Shown: positions 26,691 through 36,250, numbered from the stretch's first letter. The stretch: 64,000 nucleotides of DNA from Bacillus cereus group sp. RP43 (GCF_040459645.1 NZ_JARVHQ010000001.1:2170001-2234000), one strand, 5' to 3'. Notes: generated from the sequence alone by a model not told the origin. Numbers and translations: made by a program.

Positions 26691-28970
26691 ATGAATACAA
26701 CTACTCAAACTCCTTCATTATCGGAAACAATGAAAGAGTGGCATTATGCATTAGCATATGAAATTAAACATTGGAAAACGATAGGTGGTAGTAAAATCTC
26801 TATCATTAACGGTCGTTTTTTATATACAGATTATGAAAGTACAGTATACGTATTTCAGCTTATATCGGAAGTAAGTTTACCTGAAGGTTCACCAATTCGA
26901 ATTGAGTTCGATGGTGAGGAAGCGACGGGGGAAGTATTATCTGTACATGGATTAGAAATCGAATTGAAGTTAAATGATTATATACAAGGCGAAATACGAG
27001 AAGCTGTTTTATACAGTGAACCGTGGCAATTGTTAGAACAACTGCAAGAGAGATTGAAAGAAGCACATAAAGATAAGCTGAAACGTAATCGTATAAAGCG
27101 TCTTGTTGATGGGACGAGCAGTCCGAAACATATTGAAAAGATGAAAAATACGAAAAATGAATTGGCTTACCGTTCTTTTTACAATCCGACAACGTATGTG
27201 TGGGGACCGCCTGGAACAGGGAAGTCGTACAATTTATCACGTATTATTTCGGCTCATTATCAAAAAGGAAAATCGGTACTTGTGTTAGCTCATAGTAATG
27301 CGGCAGTTGACGTATTAATGAGCGAAGTAACGAAGCAAATTGAGAAGAAAAAGAAATGGACACCTGGTGAAATCGTTCGTTACGGTTTTAGCCAACATGA
27401 ACATATACGAAATCATGAAACGTTACTTGCATCGAAGTTAGTTGAAACGACGAACGGATCTTGGGGAGAAGAAAGACTCTATTTAGAAGAGACACGACAA
27501 GATCTTCGTGAAAAGATTTTATCATATAAAGCGACTTCTGCTGATAAGAAGCGTATACAAGAGATTGAAAGTGATCTTCGAAAGCAAAAAGCGAAAATTA
27601 AAGAAGTAGAAAAAGAATATATTGAAAATGCGCAAGTAATCGGTGCGACTTTATCGAAATGTGCCATTGATTCACTTATTTATGAGCGTACATTTGATTT
27701 AGTTGTCGTAGATGAAGTAAGTATGGCATATGTGCCGCAAATCGCATTAGCTGCTTCTCTTGGAAAACGTATCGTCGTTTGTGGCGACTTTTTACAATTG
27801 CCTCCGATTGCGATGGCAAACCATGAACTTGTTAGAAAATGGCTCGGCGAAGATATGTTTTACCATGCAGGGATTGTTGATTCTGTAAATAAATCAGAAG
27901 CACATCCCAACCTTTTTATGTTGCAGGAACAAAGACGTATGCATGCGGATATATCGAAGTTTACAAACTCATTTATTTATAAAAATAGAGTATATGACCA
28001 TCCGTCTGTTTCAGAGCGTAAAGAACTTGCGCAATTGCAGCCGTTCGCAAATGAGGCGAGTGTTTTATTTGATACGAGCTTAATGGGAGCATTTTCCTTA
28101 AAAGACGCTGCATCTGGTTCTCGTTTTAATATTATGTCTGGTTTAGTAGCGATGCAAATGATGTTAATCGGACTGCTAGATGGTGTGCAATCTATCGGTG
28201 TGGTTACGCCTTACAGGGCGCAGTCACGCTTTTTATCAACGTGTATCAGGGAAATGTTGCAGAGAACGAAATATCAAAACATACCAGTATTAGCGGCAAC
28301 AGTTCATAAGTTTCAAGGGTCTGAAAGAGATATGATGATCTTTGATACAGTTGATAGTTATCCGCAAGAACGACCTGGTGTGTTATTCTTTGATCATAAA
28401 AACCATCGTCTCGTCAATGTAGCAGTAACGAGAGCGAGAGGGAAGTTCATTCAATTATCGGATTGCCATTATATGCGTAAAAATCTTTCGAGAAAACAAG
28501 CGTTATCACAATTAACAGCTCATATAGAACGTCACGGAGATGTGTATGATCGCACGACATCAAGACAATTATGGGAGAGAAAAATATCGAAACGATTACG
28601 CTGGTTTATGGAAATGAATCTCGAGGAAACGAAAGGGCTATTAAAAGATATTTTAGCTGCAAAACGAAAAATCATTATTTCACTTCCAAGTACGAAGCAA
28701 GTAGATAAACGAGTATGGCAAGCGTTAATGCGTACGAATGCACAAGTAACGGTATATAGTGACGGACCAGTTCCATTAAAGAATGTAAAGTTACAAAGGC
28801 AAAACAAAGCGTTCCCATTTATAGTAATCGATGATGAAATCTTTTGGGCAGGGGCACCTCTCACATCTCAAATGATGTTTGAAGGTAGTACGGAATTTCC
28901 GTACATATGTGCAAGATTACAAGCACCTGAAACAATTGGTGTATTAAAAGGGTTTTTAGATATTCGGTAA
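26691..28970 (+). CDS. UPF1-like SF1 helicase with C-terminal PLD-like segment
   Basis: 759 residues from ATG 26691 after GGAAGGAG. Helicase motifs appear in order: I GPPGTGKS, II VVDEVSM, III GDFLQLPP, IV QEQRRMH, V GVVTPYRAQ, and VI NVAVTRARGK. An N-terminal beta-rich region (about 1-150) precedes the RecA folds. The last 110 residues (IIISLPSTKQVDKRVWQAL ... FIVIDDEIFWAGAP) resemble a phospholipase-D-like fold lacking an HKD motif. It probably unwinds DNA or RNA; no restriction or defence partner gene is next to it. Confidence 0.85.
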   Translation: MNTTTQTPSLSETMKEWHYALAYEIKHWKTIGGSKISIINGRFLYTDYESTVYVFQLISEVSLPEGSPIRIEFDGEEATGEVLSVHGLEIELKLNDYIQGEIREAVLYSEPWQLLEQLQERLKEAHKDKLKRNRIKRLVDGTSSPKHIEKMKNTKNELAYRSFYNPTTYVWGPPGTGKSYNLSRIISAHYQKGKSVLVLAHSNAAVDVLMSEVTKQIEKKKKWTPGEIVRYGFSQHEHIRNHETLLASKLVETTNGSWGEERLYLEETRQDLREKILSYKATSADKKRIQEIESDLRKQKAKIKEVEKEYIENAQVIGATLSKCAIDSLIYERTFDLVVVDEVSMAYVPQIALAASLGKRIVVCGDFLQLPPIAMANHELVRKWLGEDMFYHAGIVDSVNKSEAHPNLFMLQEQRRMHADISKFTNSFIYKNRVYDHPSVSERKELAQLQPFANEASVLFDTSLMGAFSLKDAASGSRFNIMSGLVAMQMMLIGLLDGVQSIGVVTPYRAQSRFLSTCIREMLQRTKYQNIPVLAATVHKFQGSERDMMIFDTVDSYPQERPGVLFFDHKNHRLVNVAVTRARGKFIQLSDCHYMRKNLSRKQALSQLTAHIERHGDVYDRTTSRQLWERKISKRLRWFMEMNLEETKGLLKDILAAKRKIIISLPSTKQVDKRVWQALMRTNAQVTVYSDGPVPLKNVKLQRQNKAFPFIVIDDEIFWAGAPLTSQMMFEGSTEFPYICARLQAPETIGVLKGFLDIR

Positions 28971-29055
28971 ATTCGGATAGGAATTCCTTGACTTTTATTC
29001 GGAATAAATTTAGAATGAAAATAATTTAATATAATTTAATATAATTTTATGAAAA

Positions 29056-29157
29056 TTCTTATCACGAGAGGTTGAGGGACTGGCCCTATGACACCTCGGC
29101 AGCGGATTCTTTATGAATACTGTGCCAATTCCAGCAAGGTAACTTGAAAGATAAGAA
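29056..29157 (+). ncRNA. SAM-I (S-box) riboswitch aptamer
   Basis: P1 arms TTCTTATC (29056-29063) and GATAAGAA (29150-29157) pair perfectly. The core has ACGAGAGGTTGAGGGACTGG-type sequence, then CCCTATGACACCTCGGCAGC, GTGCCAATTCCAGC and AAGGTAACTTGAAAGATAAG fragments, the S-box hallmarks. It binds S-adenosylmethionine and turns off the downstream gene. Confidence 0.9.
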
Positions 29158-29184
29158 AGAAGCTCATTTTGACTGTATATACAG

Positions 29185-29219
29185 AAGCCTCTTTCTATCT
29201 TTTAGAAAGAGGCTTTTTT
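29185..29219 (+). terminator. S-box expression-platform terminator
   Basis: AAGCCTCTTTCT pairs with AGAAAGAGGCTT, followed by TTTTT. The 3' strand of P1 plus AAGCT (29155-29165) can pair with the 5' arm as antiterminator. Confidence 0.88.
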
Positions 29220-29245
29220 ACGTGAAAATAAAAGGAGGAAGAAAA

Positions 29246-30451
29246 ATGGGAGCGACAGGAGTAACGTCACAAAGAAAAACAATTGAAGAGAGTATCGAAA
29301 GAAATAAGGAAAAGTACATAAAAACAAGTCATGATATTCATGGGAATCCGGAGATTGGTAACCAAGAATTTTATGCATCAAGAACGTTAAGTTTATTACT
29401 AGGTAGTGCAGGATTTCAGTTGCAGCACAATATAGCTGGTCATGAAACAGGTTTTATCGCACGAAAAAGTTCAGGGAAACAAGGACCAGTTATCGCATTT
29501 TTAGCTGAGTATGATGCTTTACCAGGACTCGGTCATGCGTGTGGTCACAATTTAATTGGCACAATTAGCGTTGCGGCAGCAATCGCATTATCAGAAACGC
29601 TTGAAGAAATCGGCGGAGAAGTTGTCGTGTTTGGAACACCAGCAGAAGAAGGCGGGCCAAACGGTAGCGCAAAGTCGAGTTATGTAAAAGCTGGGTTATT
29701 TAAAAATATCGATGCAGCGCTTATGATTCATCCGAGCGGAAAGACAGCGACGACGAGTCCTTCATTAGCAGTCGATCCACTTGATTTTCATTTTTACGGA
29801 AAAACAGCTCACGCCGCAGCTTCACCTGAAGAAGGGATTAACGCATTAGACGCGGTAATTCAGCTTTATAACGGTATTAACGCACTTCGCCAACAACTTC
29901 CGTCAGATGTGAGAATTCATGGCGTCATTACAGAGGGCGGAAAAGCACCTAACATTATTCCTGACTACGCTGCCGCACGGTTCTTCATCCGTGCAGCTAC
30001 GCGAAAAAGATGTGCGGAAGTAACAGAAAAAGTAAGAAATATTGCACAAGGAGCAGCGTTAGCAACAGGCGCAAAAGTAAAAATCCATCAATTCCAAAAT
30101 GAAATCGATGAACTACTCGTAACAAAAACATATAACGACATCGTAGCGGAAGAATTAGAACTATTAGGTGAAGATGTAAATCGCAAAGAAAGAGTAGGGA
30201 TCGGTTCAACCGACGCCGGAAACGTAAGCCAAGTCGTACCGACCATTCACCCGTACATTAAAATCGGACCAGATGACTTAATTGCACATACGAATGAATT
30301 TAGAGAAGCAGCACGTTCAGAACTAGGAGATAAAGCGTTAATTACATCGGCAAAAGCATTAGCAAATACAGCGTATCGATTAATTACAGAAAAAGGACTG
30401 TTAGAGAAGGTGAAAGAGGAGTTTAGAGAGGCGCAGAGGAATCAGGGGTAG
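29246..30451 (+). CDS. M20-family amidohydrolase under SAM control
   Basis: 401 residues from ATG 29246 after AAAAGGAGG. M20D-type metallopeptidase: AEYDALPGLGHACGHN supplies metal ligands, TPAEEGG the catalytic Glu pair, and GKTAHAAASPEEGINALDA the dimerisation-domain His. Relatives remove acyl groups from amino acids or cleave p-aminobenzoyl-glutamate. The SAM riboswitch argues for a role in sulfur metabolism, such as deacylating an N-acyl sulfur amino acid for salvage. A terminator follows; the unit has one gene. Confidence 0.88.
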   Translation: MGATGVTSQRKTIEESIERNKEKYIKTSHDIHGNPEIGNQEFYASRTLSLLLGSAGFQLQHNIAGHETGFIARKSSGKQGPVIAFLAEYDALPGLGHACGHNLIGTISVAAAIALSETLEEIGGEVVVFGTPAEEGGPNGSAKSSYVKAGLFKNIDAALMIHPSGKTATTSPSLAVDPLDFHFYGKTAHAAASPEEGINALDAVIQLYNGINALRQQLPSDVRIHGVITEGGKAPNIIPDYAAARFFIRAATRKRCAEVTEKVRNIAQGAALATGAKVKIHQFQNEIDELLVTKTYNDIVAEELELLGEDVNRKERVGIGSTDAGNVSQVVPTIHPYIKIGPDDLIAHTNEFREAARSELGDKALITSAKALANTAYRLITEKGLLEKVKEEFREAQRNQG

Positions 30452-30456
30452 AGGGT

Positions 30457-30486
30457 TAAAAGGAGTGGATCATCCACTCCTTTTTC
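30457..30486. terminator. Terminator
   Basis: AAAAGGAGTGGAT pairs with ATCCACTCCTTTTT. Confidence 0.88.
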
Positions 30487-30567
30487 TTTTTTGAGGAAAG
30501 CTGGTGCCTATCAATTTAAATAAAGTGTTCATTTTCACATTGAGATGTCAATTCTCTTATTTCTTTA

Positions 30568-31008
30568 TCAAAACGACAATTTCTCCTCAAATTCACTCTT
30601 TAAAACAATTAAAGGAGACGATAATCCAAATTGCATTAAAGAGTCTAAAAATGCAGCGAGAGAATCCATCGAATCGCTCATGACTTTCATCATATAATTA
30701 AATTCCCCGCTAATTCGATATAAATCTGTTACTTCAGGAGCGGCATTACAATATTGGATAAAATCAGAGCATTGACTCGTTTTAAACATGATGAATGCTT
30801 GAATGTTCTTATTAATTTTGGAAGGCTCAAATTTCGTTCGGTAAGCAGCTATAACCCCTTGATCTTCAAGTTTGTTAATACGCTCTTTTACAGCAGGTTG
30901 CGTCATGGATATAATTCGTCCTATTTCTGAAACAGAAATTCTCGCATTTTCATACAACAAGTTCATAATTTTATGATCGATTTCATCCAGTTTTACTGTG
31001 TTTTGCAT
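30568..31008 (-). CDS. Lrp/AsnC family regulator
   Basis: 146 residues: an N-terminal AsnC-type HTH (DEIDHKIMNLLYENARISVSE ... TQPAVKERINKLEDQGVI) and a C-terminal RAM domain (about 65-140; YRISGEFNYMMKVMSDSM). It probably senses an amino acid. AAGGAGG precedes ATG. It is divergent from a short-chain dehydrogenase gene 166 bp away, which is a plausible target. Confidence 0.88.
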   Translation of the reverse strand: MQNTVKLDEIDHKIMNLLYENARISVSEIGRIISMTQPAVKERINKLEDQGVIAAYRTKFEPSKINKNIQAFIMFKTSQCSDFIQYCNAAPEVTDLYRISGEFNYMMKVMSDSMDSLAAFLDSLMQFGLSSPLIVLKSEFEEKLSF

Positions 31009-31174
31009 TGTGTAGCCTCCTTATTTTATTTTTTAAGTAAATCACAAATTATAACTATAATATCATAAGTGAACGAACTAAATTACCTATAAATCTATAT
31101 TTGAAATTATTGGTTTTTGAATAAAAATATAAGTATAGGATTTATTAAACGGAAATTTAGGGAGGATGGAAAAA

Positions 31175-31939
31175 ATGAAAAATCTTGATGGGAAAGTAGC
31201 GTTAGTAACAGGAGCGAGTCGCGGCATTGGCCGTGCCATTGCAATGAGATTGGCGAAAGATGGGGCATTAGTTGTGATTCACTACGGCCGAAATAAAACA
31301 GCTGCAGATGAAACGATTAGTGAGATTGAATCTAATGGAGGAAAAGCGTTCGTAATTGAAGCTGAGCTCAATTCAATTGATGGTGTCAAAAAGCTAGTAG
31401 AACAATTAAAAAATGAATTACAAACAAGAGTTGGTACATCAGAGATTGATATTTTAGTAAACAATGCAGGCATAGGTACACAAGGAACGATTGAAAATAC
31501 GACAGAAGAAGTTTTTGATGAAATTATCGCCGTAAATATGAAGGCACCGTTCTTCTTAATTCAGCAAACATTACCGCTTCTACGAGAACAAGGACGTATT
31601 ATTAACATTTCATCAGCTGAAGTACGGCTTGGTTTTACAGGATCAATTGCATACGGTTTAAGTAAAGGTGCGCTTAATACGATGACACTTCCTCTAGCTA
31701 AATATCTTGGAGAAAGAGATATAACAGTGAATACAATTATGCCGGGATATACGAAGACAGATATGAATGCGAAATTGCTAGATAATCCGGAAATACGAAA
31801 TTTTGCTACGAATTCATCTGTGTTTGGACGAATAGGGCAAGTTGAAGATATTGCAGATGCAGTAGCGTTCCTTGCTTCTTCTGATAGTCGCTGGGTAACG
31901 GGGCAAATCTTAGATGTTTCAGGAGGCTTTTGTTTATAA
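31175..31939 (+). CDS. Short-chain dehydrogenase/reductase
   Basis: 254 residues from ATG 31175; the upstream in-frame ATG overlaps the GGAGG. NAD(P) motif TGASRGIGRA, NNAG structural motif, catalytic Ser in NISSAEVRLGF and YxxxK as YGLSKGAL, then the PGYTKTDM segment. This is the FabG-like classical SDR class, NAD(P)H-dependent reduction of a carbonyl. The substrate is unknown. It is divergent from the Lrp-type regulator. Confidence 0.86.
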   Translation: MKNLDGKVALVTGASRGIGRAIAMRLAKDGALVVIHYGRNKTAADETISEIESNGGKAFVIEAELNSIDGVKKLVEQLKNELQTRVGTSEIDILVNNAGIGTQGTIENTTEEVFDEIIAVNMKAPFFLIQQTLPLLREQGRIINISSAEVRLGFTGSIAYGLSKGALNTMTLPLAKYLGERDITVNTIMPGYTKTDMNAKLLDNPEIRNFATNSSVFGRIGQVEDIADAVAFLASSDSRWVTGQILDVSGGFCL

Positions 31940-32110
31940 GGGCAGCACTCTACAATTATCAAATTGAAATTTTTTAAAAAATATAGAGACTCCACTCCTT
32001 GGAAATATTTTCACTATTAAGTTGTAACAAAAACCGTAGTTTTTCATTTTTGAAAAGGCTATGGTCCTTTTTAGTTGTAGCAAAGATATGATGCGAGGAA
32101 GGTTTTTATA

Positions 32111-32128
32111 AATCAAAAAAACTTGATT
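32111..32128. promoter_or_regulatory. ArsR box 1
   Basis: AATCAAAAAAACTTGATT, an inverted ATCAA/TTGAT pair, 77 bp before the arsR start. Confidence 0.7.
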
Positions 32129-32170
32129 AATTAGTTGCATAAGGGCTTAATCAGCGTATATACTATAAAT

Positions 32171-32186
32171 ATCAAAAAAAGTTGAT
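32171..32186. promoter_or_regulatory. ArsR box 2
   Basis: ATCAAAAAAAGTTGAT, next to the TATAAAT promoter region and ribosome-binding site of arsR. Same motif as boxes 1 and 3. Confidence 0.75.
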
Positions 32187-32205
32187 GAAGGGAGAGTGAA
32201 CTACA

Positions 32206-32511
32206 GTGGCACAAGATTTTCAGCTCTATGAGAAAAAATTTAAAGCGTTGGCTGATCAGAAGCGTTTAGAGATTATGTATGAACTTTGTCAGCGAGGCCA
32301 GACTTGTGTATGTGATTTAACAGAGATTTTTGAAATGACGCAATCTAAGTTGTCATATCATTTAAAGATTTTATTAGATGCAGGTTTAATTGTAAAAGAA
32401 ACAAAAGGTACGTGGAGTTATTATGATTTAAATGATGCGGAAGTAAATAATTTATTATCAGAAGAATTGTGTTGTATTTTTAGAAAAACCGGCAAAGGAA
32501 GCTGTTGTTAA
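32206..32511 (+). CDS. arsR: Arsenic-responsive repressor ArsR
   Basis: 101 residues, GTG start after GGGAGAG. Winged helix of the SmtB/ArsR family (FKALADQKRLEIMYELC ... MTQSKLSYHLKILLDAGLI) with the As(III)-binding motif TCVCDL in the alpha-3 helix and a further Cys pair at the C-terminus (ELCCIF and GSCC). It represses the ars operon until arsenite or a trivalent organoarsenical binds. Three matching boxes flank it, one of them downstream of the gene. Confidence 0.92.
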   Translation: MAQDFQLYEKKFKALADQKRLEIMYELCQRGQTCVCDLTEIFEMTQSKLSYHLKILLDAGLIVKETKGTWSYYDLNDAEVNNLLSEELCCIFRKTGKGSCC

Positions 32512-32523
32512 AATTTTACACTA

Positions 32524-32545
32524 TTAATCAAAAAAACTTGATTAA
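32524..32545. promoter_or_regulatory. ArsR box 3, inside the operon
   Basis: A long palindrome, TTAATCAA... and ...TTGATTAA with a seven-base centre, sits between arsR and arsI. It may give a second regulated promoter or act as a roadblock. Confidence 0.65.
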
Positions 32546-32571
32546 TAACATGTAAAGAGGAGGAATAAGCT

Positions 32572-33009
32572 ATGAGATATGTTCATGTTGGTATAAATGT
32601 TACTAATTTAGAGAAGTCTATTGAATTTTACGAAAAGGTATTTGGTGTGTCACCAGTTAAGGTGAAAACGGATTATGCAAAATTTTTATTAGAGATGCCA
32701 GGACTTAATTTCACGCTGAACGTGCGAGATGAAGTGAAGGGAAATCAGGTAAATCATTTTGGTTTCCAAGTGGATACAGCTGAAGAAATCACATTACATA
32801 AAGAAAGATTAGAAAAAGAGGGTTTCTTTGCGCGTGATGAGATGGATACTACTTGTTGCTATGCGGTACAAGATAAGTTTTGGGTAACGGATCCTGATGG
32901 TAACGAGTGGGAGTTCTTTTATACAAAAGCAGATAGTGATGTTCATAAAATAGAAGAGTCATCTTGTTGCACGACTTCTAATGAAGTAGCTAAAAATTCT
33001 TGTTGTTAA
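32572..33009 (+). CDS. arsI: ArsI C-As lyase (VOC family)
   Basis: 145 residues. Extradiol-dioxygenase-like VOC protein with the ArsI set: His5, His62 and Glu114 as Fe(II) ligands and the vicinal Cys pair C95-C96 (DTTCCYAV) that binds trivalent organoarsenicals. It cleaves the carbon-arsenic bond of methylarsenite, releasing arsenite for export by the next gene. The Cys-rich tail (SSCCTTS and NSCC) is an extra feature. AGAGGAGGAA precedes ATG. Operon arsR-arsI-acr3-arsC. Confidence 0.9.
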   Translation: MRYVHVGINVTNLEKSIEFYEKVFGVSPVKVKTDYAKFLLEMPGLNFTLNVRDEVKGNQVNHFGFQVDTAEEITLHKERLEKEGFFARDEMDTTCCYAVQDKFWVTDPDGNEWEFFYTKADSDVHKIEESSCCTTSNEVAKNSCC

Positions 33010-33027
33010 TGGGAGATGGAAAATAAA

Positions 33028-34068
33028 ATGAAACGTTTATCTTTTCTAGACCGATATTTAACACTATGGATCTTTCTAGCGATGGCTATTGGAATTGGTT
33101 TAGGATTTGTGTTTCCTAGTGTAGTAGACGGACTGAATACATTACAAGTTGGCACGACGTCTATTCCGCTCGCTATTGGTTTAATTGTAATGATGTATCC
33201 ACCATTAGCGAAAGTTCGCTATGAGGAAATGGGCCGAGTATTTAAAGATGTAAAAGTGTTAGTTCTATCTTTAGTACAAAACTGGATTATTGGTCCGGTA
33301 CTTATGTTTGTTTTAGCAATTATTTTTCTTCCAGATAAGCCTGAATACATGGTCGGACTCATTATGATTGGTTTAGCCCGTTGTATTGCAATGGTGATTG
33401 TTTGGAACGATCTTGCTGATGGAGATAAAGAGTATGCGGCAGGTTTAGTGGCTTTTAACTCGGTATTCCAAATGTTATTCTTCTCCCTTTATGCATACGT
33501 GTTTGTAACAGTAATTCCGGAATGGTTAGGCATTGAAGGGGCTATTGTCGATATTACAATGGTAGAAGTAGCGAAATCAGTATTTATCTATTTGGGAATT
33601 CCTTTTATAGCAGGTATGTTGACACGTTTTGTACTAGTAAAGCTAAAAGGAAGACAGTGGTATGAAAAGGTGTTTATACCTAAGATTAGTCCACTTACAT
33701 TAATTGCATTGCTATTTACGATCATCGTTATGTTCTCTTTAAAAGGGGAAATGATTGTTAGCGTGCCGCTAGATGTAGTAAGAATAGCGATTCCGTTATT
33801 AATCTATTTTATTGTGATGTTCTTTGTTTCTTTCTTTATGGGAAGAAAAATTGGTGCAAACTATCCGGTAACAACAACGTTAGCATTTACAGCAGGTAGC
33901 AATAACTTCGAGTTAGCGATTGCTGTAGCAGTTGGTGTGTTTGGTATTCATTCAGGCGCAGCATTTGCAGCGGTTATCGGTCCTTTAGTTGAAGTACCTG
34001 TCATGATTGCACTTGTAAACGTCGCTTTTTGGTTTAAGCGTAAATATTTTAATGATCAACCAGTATAA
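33028..34068 (+). CDS. acr3: ACR3-family arsenite efflux transporter
   Basis: 346 residues from ATG 33028, the same length as B. subtilis ArsB, which is also of the ACR3 type. About ten transmembrane helices; conserved [19 protein letters not shown] with the essential Cys in helix 4, and [15 protein letters not shown] in helix 9. It exports As(OH)3 using the proton gradient. An in-frame ATG 12 bases earlier is too close to GGGAG. Third gene of the ars operon. Confidence 0.92.
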   Translation: MKRLSFLDRYLTLWIFLAMAIGIGLGFVFPSVVDGLNTLQVGTTSIPLAIGLIVMMYPPLAKVRYEEMGRVFKDVKVLVLSLVQNWIIGPVLMFVLAIIFLPDKPEYMVGLIMIGLARCIAMVIVWNDLADGDKEYAAGLVAFNSVFQMLFFSLYAYVFVTVIPEWLGIEGAIVDITMVEVAKSVFIYLGIPFIAGMLTRFVLVKLKGRQWYEKVFIPKISPLTLIALLFTIIVMFSLKGEMIVSVPLDVVRIAIPLLIYFIVMFFVSFFMGRKIGANYPVTTTLAFTAGSNNFELAIAVAVGVFGIHSGAAFAAVIGPLVEVPVMIALVNVAFWFKRKYFNDQPV

Positions 34069-34093
34069 TTTAAAAACAAAGGTGGAAAACAAC

Positions 34094-34498
34094 ATGGAAA
34101 ACAAAAAGACAATCTACTTTTTATGCACAGGAAATTCATGCCGCAGCCAAATGGCAGAAGCCTGGGGGAAACAATATTTAGGAGATAAGTGGAATGTATA
34201 TTCTGCAGGAATTGAAGCACACGGAGTAAATCCAAATGCTATTAAAGCAATGAACGAAGTAAATATTGACATAACGAATCAAACATCGGATATGATTGAT
34301 TCAAATATTTTAAATAACGCTGATTTAGTTGTTACGCTTTGTAGTCATGCGGATTCTGTTTGTCCTTCGACATCTCCGCACGTAAATCGTGTTCACTGGG
34401 GATTTGATGATCCAGCAGGAAAAGAGTGGTCTGAATTTCAACGTGTTCGCGATGAGATTGGTGAACGTATAAAACGATTTTCTGAAACAGGGGAGTAA
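34094..34498 (+). CDS. arsC: Thioredoxin-linked arsenate reductase ArsC
   Basis: 134 residues from ATG 34094 after AAAGGTGG. Low-molecular-weight phosphatase fold with CTGNSCR P-loop (Cys11) and the second and third redox cysteines C83 and C90 ([11 protein letters not shown]), one residue shifted from the usual 10/82/89. It reduces arsenate to arsenite, which Acr3 exports. The acr3 stop overlaps nothing; the gap is 25 bp. Last gene before the terminator. Confidence 0.93.
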   Translation: MENKKTIYFLCTGNSCRSQMAEAWGKQYLGDKWNVYSAGIEAHGVNPNAIKAMNEVNIDITNQTSDMIDSNILNNADLVVTLCSHADSVCPSTSPHVNRVHWGFDDPAGKEWSEFQRVRDEIGERIKRFSETGE

Positions 34499-34504
34499 AT
34501 AAAG

Positions 34505-34547
34505 GAAAGAGCCAATTTTCTATTATATAGGGGATTGGTTCTTTTTT
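34505..34547 (+). terminator. ars operon terminator
   Basis: AAGAGCCAATTTTC pairs with GGGGATTGGTTCTT (including G-U pairs), followed by TTTT. Confidence 0.85.
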
Positions 34548-34592
34548 ATTATATATTTCATTGGTTTAAAACAATTATTAAAACGAATATAG

Positions 34593-35147
34593 AATATTCT
34601 GTTATCTCATTTAGATGGATATGGTGAGTTTATAAAGTTGTTAGAAAATAAGGGTGGTACATGTAAGGAATTGCAGAGGTATATGGATCTAGCAAAGTAT
34701 CATATAGAATGCGCATATACGACTGATTTGAGGTTTATTGTACAAACAGATTTAAATCCTTTAAATGTCATATGGAACTCAAATCAATGTGTAAAAGGAA
34801 TTGTAGATTTTGAATCGATTGGATATATTGATCGTATTGAAGGGTTAGCCTTTTTAATAAAGTGGTATTCCCGGACAAAAGGAATAGAGTCACATGAAGT
34901 ATATTCAAGTGTTGCTATTTCATTTTTAGAAGGGTATAGGGCCCATAATATTTTAACCTCAAATGATTATAAGAGACTTTCTTCATTATTATGGTTATCT
35001 GGTGCTTTGAATTGGAACTTCGTTAAAAAAACGTTAAGTATGTTAGATGATGTGGGGCGGTTAGAAGAACATTTGAAAGTTTATAGAGTAAGGGGAGAAA
35101 GATTGTCCTCGCTAATAAGTAGAGAAAGAGCCAAATCGTGTGAGTAG
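34593..35147 (+). pseudogene. Truncated aminoglycoside phosphotransferase-like gene
   Basis: Open for 184 codons after TAG 34590, but it holds only the C-lobe of an APH-type kinase. The Brenner-like motif reads QTDLNPLNV (HxD changed to QTD) and the DFE motif reads IVDFESIGY. The N-lobe with the Lys and P-loop is missing, and no ribosome-binding site precedes TTG 34638. A terminator hairpin overlaps its end. It is probably the remains of a phosphotransferase gene. Confidence 0.7.
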
Positions 35148-35155
35148 GCTCTTTC
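35125..35155 (+). terminator. Terminator overlapping the relic's end
   Basis: AAAGAGCC pairs with GGCTCTTT, loop 14 nt, followed by CGTTTG; short T-run. Confidence 0.6.
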
Positions 35156-35160
35156 GTTTG

Positions 35161-35412
35161 TATACAATTATACCTCTTTATAAAACTATCATTCGAAATG
35201 TTGATGATAGTGAATATGATGTTTTTAAAAATTTATATATGTGCTCATAAATTTATGCAGAGAACTCATATGACTTCGCAAAAATACTTGAATATGCCGA
35301 AGACTATGGTTCATATAGGTCAGGATTTATTTCTTTAGTGTTATTAATTGAAAAAAGACTGTTACCAGAATATAGTGCTAACTTATCAGGAGCTTGTAGA
35401 CTAAAAATTTAA
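35161..35412 (+). pseudogene. Unidentified gene relic with in-frame stop
   Basis: A frame from 35161 to TAA 35412 is broken only by TAA at 35248. It reads YKTIIRNVDDSEYDVFKN before the stop and YAENSYDFAKILEYAEDYG after it, a protein-like composition without recognisable family. No start or ribosome-binding site remains. Confidence 0.4.
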
Positions 35413-35570
35413 TAAGACTCATCCCGCAAAATCGAGGAAGCAGGAATGTGTACAGATAATTGATGATTTTTCTGATCCGCTCATTTTAATAATAGTAAGG
35501 GAAAATAGAGGGAATCTTTAAGGGAGATAAAAGAGAGTTTAATAAAGAAAATGAATAATTAATATTAAAT

Positions 35571-35613
35571 AAAAGAACGCAATTTAGAATTTATTTCTAA
35601 TTACGTTCTTTTA
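35571..35613. terminator. Hairpin terminator
   Basis: AAAAGAACG...TTAGAA arm pairs with TTCTAATTACGTTCTTTT. A second hairpin (AAAAAGAGCACT / AGTGCTTTTT) lies at 35718-35748. No intact gene between them. Confidence 0.7.
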
Positions 35614-35838
35614 TTTTGTAACAATGCTATGTGTAAAGAACTTGGTAATTTATTCAGAAAAAAATAAAAAGAGAGTCTTGCAAACAAAGGTTTCATTTTA
35701 TAGAAAAAGAGAAATTAAAAAAGAGCACTCTATATAAGTGCTTTTTAAGATAGGGAGTAACTCATTGGGCAGAACGTCTAGGATAGTAGTATATGATGTG
35801 AAAAAATAAGAACAAATTTTATTATTAACTCCATATAA

Positions 35839-36240
35839 AAGAGTAACTTATTTCCTATTGATCGTATTTGGTATGATGCCTTAGAAAAACTTGCTTGGAC
35901 TCCTTCTAGTATGACAATCGGAATTATTTGGGCTGTATTATAGGGACTTATTGCATTATCAGTTGCAATTATTTACAATAAGTATGGATTTAATCCAAAA
36001 ACATTTTGGTTTTTATTCCTTTTAAATTATGTCTGCAATCAAGCATTTAGTTATTTTCAATTCAGCGAAAAAGATTTATTTTTAGCAACAATAGATTGTT
36101 TACTAGTTGCTATTACTACGTTGCTTCTTATAGTGTTTTCTTCCAATTTATCTAAGGTATCAGTATGTTTGTTCATTCCATATCTTTTATGGTCTGCGTT
36201 TGCTACATACTTATCTTGGGCAATTTATAGTATAAATTAG
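35839..36240 (+). pseudogene. tspO: tspO/MBR pseudogene
   Basis: The frame reads SNLFPIDRIWYDALEKLAWT, PSSMTIGIIWAVL, then TAG at 35941, then GLIALSVAIIYNKYGF ... LNYVCNQAFSYFQF ... IPYLLWSAFATYLSWAIYSIN and TAG. This is the tryptophan-rich sensory protein TspO, membrane helices 2 to 5. Helix 1 and the start are missing (TAA at 35836), and a nonsense codon falls in helix 2. Full TspO proteins are about 155 residues and bind porphyrins. The gene is dead. Confidence 0.85.
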
Positions 36241-36250
36241 AGGTGTAAAT

